Shown here in pieces: positions 60,824-64,000 of a DNA stretch of 64,000 nucleotides. Every line of letters begins with the position of its first letter. Position 1 is the stretch's first letter. A model generated the notes under the pieces. That model worked only from the letters and a program-made list of their open reading frames with translations. It searched no databases and was not told where the DNA came from. The translations under genes and the position numbers were made by a program. The DNA is from Clostridium saccharobutylicum DSM 13864 (GTDB taxonomy: Bacteria > Bacillota > Clostridia > Clostridiales > Clostridiaceae), in assembly GCF_000473995.1 (NCBI RefSeq), contig NC_022571.1:2449416-2513415 (forward strand), in the 5' to 3' direction.

Positions 60824-61561
60824 TTCAATTTTAATGTAAATGGTTTTGACATAAAATCATCTTATTCCCAGAAAACTATTAATAAAATTTTTATTCCAAT
60901 GTTAAAAAAATGGACAAAAATGAGCAAGAAAAAGGATGAACGATTTATAATTTTTTTAGCAGCACCTCCTGCAGTTGGAAAAACAACTTTATCACTATTT
61001 CTTGAGTACTTATCCAAAAATGTAGAAGGAGTAGAAGAAATACAAGCGATAGGATTAGATGGATTTCATTTTTATGCAGATTATATAAAAAGCCATAGTA
61101 TCAATATAAATGGTAATGAAACTCCTATGAGTGAAGTTAAAGGATGTTTAGAAACATTTGATATAGATAAATTAATAGTTAAGTTAAAGGAATTACAAAA
61201 GAAAAATATTAAATGGCCAGTATATGATAGAAATATTCATGATGTTGTAGATGAAAATATATTTGTTGATAAAAAAATAGTTATAATTGAGGGGAATTGG
61301 CTATTATCAGATGAAGCAAAGTGGAGCAATTTAAAAGATTTTTGTGACTATAGTATTTTTGTTTATGCAGATGAGAACTTGCTGAAGAGTAGACTGATTG
61401 AAAGAAAGATGAAAGGTGGACTTAGTCATGAAGAGGCTGTAAGTTTTTATAAAAAGAGTGATAGAGTTAATATTAGAAGAGTTCTAAAAAATCATTATTC
61501 AGCTGATTTAGAGTTGATTATGGATGATAATGGAGATTATGTTAGATTAGACTTTAGTTAA
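60824..61561 (+). CDS. P-loop nucleoside/nucleotide kinase family protein, start unclear
   Basis: A uridine/pantothenate-kinase-like P-loop enzyme. It contains Walker A AAPPAVGKTTLS, AIGLDGFHFYADYI, KWPVYDRNIHDVV and IVIIEGNWLL, all typical of the FrcK/YfdH-like kinase group. The first ATG, at 60899, has no ribosome site. The frame is open upstream to TAA at 60821 and reads FNFNVNGFDIKSSYSQKTIN to KIFIP, which looks like real protein sequence and matches what I expect at the N-terminus of the family. No ATG, GTG or TTG exists in that stretch. Either a non-canonical start is used or the 5' end has been lost. The kinase domain itself is complete. The substrate is unknown. Confidence 0.7.
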   Translation, partial: FNFNVNGFDIKSSYSQKTINKIFIPMLKKWTKMSKKKDERFIIFLAAPPAVGKTTLSLFLEYLSKNVEGVEEIQAIGLDGFHFYADYIKSHSININGNETPMSEVKGCLETFDIDKLIVKLKELQKKNIKWPVYDRNIHDVVDENIFVDKKIVIIEGNWLLSDEAKWSNLKDFCDYSIFVYADENLLKSRLIERKMKGGLSHEEAVSFYKKSDRVNIRRVLKNHYSADLELIMDDNGDYVRLDFS

Positions 61562-61710
61562 GTTATTATTAATGTTTTAATTAATGAAAAACACAATAAT
61601 TGTAATGTCTGAAATATTTTTTTGAATATGCATTCTTAGATTTTTTATTTCATTACTATTTTTTAGAGTTGAAAATATAGAAAATAAACAAAAAAACTAA
61701 ATAAAATACG

Positions 61711-61754
61711 AAAATAGAGATAGTACGGGTAGTCATGAATACTATCTCTATTTT
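61711..61754. terminator. terminator 150 bases after the kinase gene
   Basis: A perfect 15-bp stem (61711-61725 with 61740-61754), loop CGGGTAGTCATGAA, with a T run on + and A on the far side, so it could work in both directions. Confidence 0.88.
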
Positions 61755-62118
61755 TTTAGAGTTTCATGTCTTTCTTGATATAATTTACTAATTTTGTATT
61801 AAATATACATCTAGGGTTATATATGTTGATAAATTTAAATGAATTAATAATTAAAAATATAGATTAATAATTAATAATCTGTATTTTTAATTTTTCAGTA
61901 TTAAATCTTCAGTAAAGAGTATTAACATAAGATATAAGAGTATTAAAATATTAGAAAAATAATTAAAGTTTAGATTAAGTATATTAATATAAAAAAATAT
62001 AGTATTAAATATAAAAATAATTTTATGATATATTAAATAATTCCTTATGAATGTATATGACTGATATTGAATGAATATGAATCACCATGATTATTTTTTT
62101 CTTTTGTAATACACTTTG
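61755..62118. other. AT-rich region upstream of the PTS promoter
   Basis: No gene. It is expected to hold the upstream activator site for a sigma-54 enhancer-binding protein; partly symmetric TGAATGAATATGAATCA near 62068-62084 is a weak candidate. Confidence 0.35.
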
Positions 62119-62135
62119 TTGGCATAATAGTTGCT
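62119..62135 (+). promoter_or_regulatory. sigma-54 promoter of the mannose-type PTS operon
   Basis: TTGGCATAATAGTTGCT has GG at 62121-62122 and GC at 62133-62134, exactly ten bases apart, matching the -24/-12 consensus TGGCA-N6-TTGCW. Mannose-family PTS operons of Firmicutes are often sigma-54/LevR controlled. A leader of about 275 bases follows. Confidence 0.75.
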
Positions 62136-62420
62136 TTAAATATAATCAAGAAAGGAGAACAAATACATAAATTTATAAATGCTTTATACAAAGGGATTCA
62201 ACAATTGTAGTTTTTACTTATATCTGCTAAATATATTTCAAATAAGTCATAGTGTATTATTTTGTATATTGAAAACGATTTAGAGGGGATGAATATTTTA
62301 GGATGTAAAATAACTATGTAATTGCGACAACAGTATGAGTAATTATAAATTTTATCAAAAGATTGCCAGAGGATTATGAAAAAACAGAATTATATTAAAG
62401 AAAAATGGAGGAATACAAAA

Positions 62421-62912
62421 ATGGAAATAAGTTTTGTGAGAATTGATGACAGATTAATACATGGACAAGTAGCTACAGTTTGGACTAAAGCTAGCGGATG
62501 CAACAGAATAATGGCTTGCAGCGATGAAGTCGCTAATGATCCTTTAAGAAAACAATTATTATTACAAGTTTGTCCACAAGGATATAAAGCATATGTTTTA
62601 CCAATTGAAAAGGCAATAGCAGCATATAAAAATCCTAAATATGATAGTTTTAAAACATTATTCTTATTTACAAATCCTACTGATGTTTTAAGAATGATAG
62701 AAGGCGGAGTTGATTTTAAGTCTGTAAATGTTGGTGGAATGTGCTTTAAAGAAGGTAAAACACAAATTACTAATGCAGTTTGTGTAGATGATAAGGATAT
62801 TGAATCATTCAAGAAAATTAGCGAAAAAGGTGTTGAATTAGAATTAAGAAAATTAGCACAAGATTCTAAGGTTGATTTAATTGATAAACTTAAAAGTTTA
62901 AATCTTATCTAA
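62421..62912 (+). CDS. PTS mannose/fructose/sorbose family IIB component
   Basis: A cytoplasmic phospho-carrier of 163 residues from ATG 62421, which follows AATGGAGGAATACAAAA; the in-frame ATG 62376 lies close behind its own AGAGGA but adds non-conserved residues. The phosphorylated His is in RIDDRLIHGQVATVW. VNVGGMCFKEGKTQITNAVC is typical of the family. It passes phosphate from IIA to the sugar carried by IIC/IID. No IIA gene precedes it; IIA may follow IID outside the window. Confidence 0.92.
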   Translation: MEISFVRIDDRLIHGQVATVWTKASGCNRIMACSDEVANDPLRKQLLLQVCPQGYKAYVLPIEKAIAAYKNPKYDSFKTLFLFTNPTDVLRMIEGGVDFKSVNVGGMCFKEGKTQITNAVCVDDKDIESFKKISEKGVELELRKLAQDSKVDLIDKLKSLNLI

Positions 62913-62970
62913 ACTATTTAATGTTTAGATTAAATTATAAGTATATGAATATAATTTTTTATTTAATAAA

Positions 62971-63003
62971 AATGTAGAATAGACTATAAGTTGATTCTAC
63001 ATT
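62971..63003 (+). other. intercistronic hairpin between IIB and IIC
   Basis: AATGTAGAAT (62971-62980) pairs perfectly with ATTCTACATT (62994-63003). No T tail is present, so it may tune mRNA processing or stability rather than terminate. Confidence 0.5.
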
Positions 63004-63066
63004 GCAAATAATATATTACGTTATTATTATATATATTTTGTTAAAGAAGAAAGAGGGGAATTACAA

Positions 63067-63861
63067 ATGAGCACTTTACAATTAATTTTATTAATAATAG
63101 TTGCAGCAATTGCTGGTATGGGTAGTGTACTTGATGAAGCACAATTCCATAGACCATTAGTTGCGTGCACACTAGTAGGACTCGTATTAGGTGATCTTCA
63201 AACCGGAATTATATTAGGTGGAACTCTTGAAATGCTAGCACTTGGTTGGATGAATGTTGGTGCCGCTATGGCACCAGATGCAGCACTTGCAAGTGTAATT
63301 TCAGCAGTATTAGTAATAGTTGGAAAGCAATCAATAGGTGCAGGTATAGCGGTTGCAATTCCAATTGCCGCAGCAGGACAAGTACTTACTATATTTGTAA
63401 GAACAATAACAGTATTCTTTCAACATTTGGCTGATAAGTGTGCAGAAAATGCAAATACAACAGGAATAGAAATATGCCATATTGCGGGACTTGCACTTCA
63501 AGGTATTCGTGTTGCTGTGCCAGCTGCAATAGTAGGAGTATTAGCGGGTACTGATGCTGTAAATGCAATGCTTGCAGCTATTCCAGAAGTTATAACAAAG
63601 GGGTTACAAGTATCAGGAGGATTCATAGTTGTAGTTGGATATGCAATGGTAATTAATATGATGAATAGTAAAGCTTTAATGCCATTTTTCTTCATAGGAT
63701 TCTTATTAGCAGCATTTACTAACTTCAATTTAATTGGTTTCGGTGCAGTAGGTGTTATTGCAGCAATATTCCATATCAAATCAATTGCTAATCAAGGTCA
63801 AGCTGTAGCAGCAGTTGCAACTGGCGGCGTTGATGATGTAGATGATTCAGAATTACTATAG
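63067..63861 (+). CDS. PTS mannose/fructose/sorbose family IIC component
   Basis: A membrane subunit of 264 residues with several hydrophobic helices. Family sequence: LVACTLVGLVLGDLQTGIIL and GGTLEMLALGWMNVGAAMAPD, then the ending FFFIGFLLAAFTNFNLIGFG and an acidic tail. ATG 63067 follows AGAAAGAGGGGAATTACAA. It pairs with IID to form the sugar channel. The precise sugar (mannose, fructose, sorbose or another) is undecided. Confidence 0.93.
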   Translation: MSTLQLILLIIVAAIAGMGSVLDEAQFHRPLVACTLVGLVLGDLQTGIILGGTLEMLALGWMNVGAAMAPDAALASVISAVLVIVGKQSIGAGIAVAIPIAAAGQVLTIFVRTITVFFQHLADKCAENANTTGIEICHIAGLALQGIRVAVPAAIVGVLAGTDAVNAMLAAIPEVITKGLQVSGGFIVVVGYAMVINMMNSKALMPFFFIGFLLAAFTNFNLIGFGAVGVIAAIFHIKSIANQGQAVAAVATGGVDDVDDSELL

Positions 63862-63884
63862 CTTAGTTGAGGGAGGTTCTAACG

Positions 63885-64000
63885 ATGAGTGAAAAAAAAT
63901 TAAATAAAAGTGATATAATAAAAATGTTTATTCGTTCAAATTTTTTATTGGGATCATATAACTTTGAAAGAATGCAAGCAATAGGATTTTGTGTAACATT
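63885..64000 (+). CDS. PTS mannose family IID component (partial, runs off the window)
   Basis: Starts at ATG 63885 after GAGGGAGGTTCTAACG. The 38 visible codons read MSEKKLNKSDIIKMFIRSNF then LLGSYNFERMQAIGFCVT, the standard IID N-terminus (a soluble helix followed by the NFERMQ motif). The rest lies beyond the window. Third gene of the PTS operon. Confidence 0.9.
   Translation, partial: MSEKKLNKSDIIKMFIRSNFLLGSYNFERMQAIGFCVT

Noticed and set aside
62289-62321. Eleven-codon ORF (ATG 62289) in the PTS leader as a leader peptide
   Set aside because: The ATG directly abuts the AGGGG motif, which is too close for initiation, and no attenuator hairpin follows.
62390-62812. A 140-codon antisense ORF opposite PTS IIB
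   Set aside because: Lies entirely inside a clear IIB gene, with no RBS or recognised domain.
1-64000. tRNA or rRNA genes
   Set aside because: No cloverleaf with CCA-type 3' end and no rRNA-like conserved blocks were found in any intergenic region.

Overview
The window reads as chromosomal DNA of a mesophilic, low-GC Clostridium, most like the solventogenic C. beijerinckii / C. butyricum group. This is inferred from gene content and base composition, not from a database match. The DNA is very AT-rich, ribosome-binding sites are strong AGGAGG types, TTG and GTG starts are common, and intrinsic terminators are numerous. The genes include a modular [FeFe] hydrogenase, an ECF importer, MATE pumps, choline/glucan-type wall-binding repeat proteins, a small siroheme sulfite/nitrite reductase, many c-di-GMP enzymes and a mannose-family PTS. 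No rRNA, tRNA, CRISPR array, intact insertion sequence or phage is visible.

Layout. 1-2.5 kb: ECF importer energy module (T, A, A). 2.7-7 kb: diguanylate cyclase, dicarboxylate/glutamate symporter, MATE pump. 7-10.6 kb: a structured leader, then a UvrD-type helicase whose PD-(D/E)XK/Fe-S nuclease domain lies in a second, overlapping reading frame. 11-19.3 kb: OmpR-type regulator with a nonsense-interrupted sensor kinase, MFS pump divergent from an AraC regulator, second MATE pump, and a MarR regulator with an interrupted serine hydrolase. 19.7-22.6 kb: arsR/arsC, a DUF4177 protein and an [FeFe] hydrogenase. 22.7-26.9 kb: broken wall-binding protein, a degraded region, a repeat-stalk membrane protein and a Dus enzyme. 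27-34 kb: two large diguanylate cyclases, a frameshifted RNase H and an Eis-type acetyltransferase. 34.4-42.4 kb: a sensory cluster of two periplasmic sugar-binding-type proteins, a REC-kinase, a large hybrid kinase and CheR, with no transporter and no DNA-binding output. 43-46.8 kb: SelO, a frameshifted DEDDh exonuclease-BRCT protein, an ABC exporter relic and a 3D-domain wall enzyme. 47.4-50.4 kb: polar amino-acid ABC importer. 50.8-55.1 kb: HD-GYP phosphodiesterase, hybrid kinase with HPt, and a single REC protein. 55.7-61.6 kb: GH25 lysozyme, RsuA-type pseudouridine synthase, siroheme reductase, a membrane protein and a P-loop kinase. 62-64 kb: a sigma-54-type promoter followed by PTS IIB, IIC and the start of IID.

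Three themes run through the window. First, signalling dominates: three GGDEF proteins, one HD-GYP protein, three multidomain kinases and CheR suggest control of the sessile/motile state and of surface properties. Second, at least six genes are interrupted, two by in-frame stops and four by reading-frame shifts, several of them at A/T runs. That is either real decay or uncorrected sequence error. Third, many long, often nested, palindromes sit between genes; some share stem or loop sequence and look like dispersed elements rather than simple terminators.

The most interesting candidate system is the 34.4-42.4 kb cluster. Two binding proteins without a transporter could feed a kinase relay whose Gln/Glu-rich coiled coil may be the substrate of the linked CheR methyltransferase.
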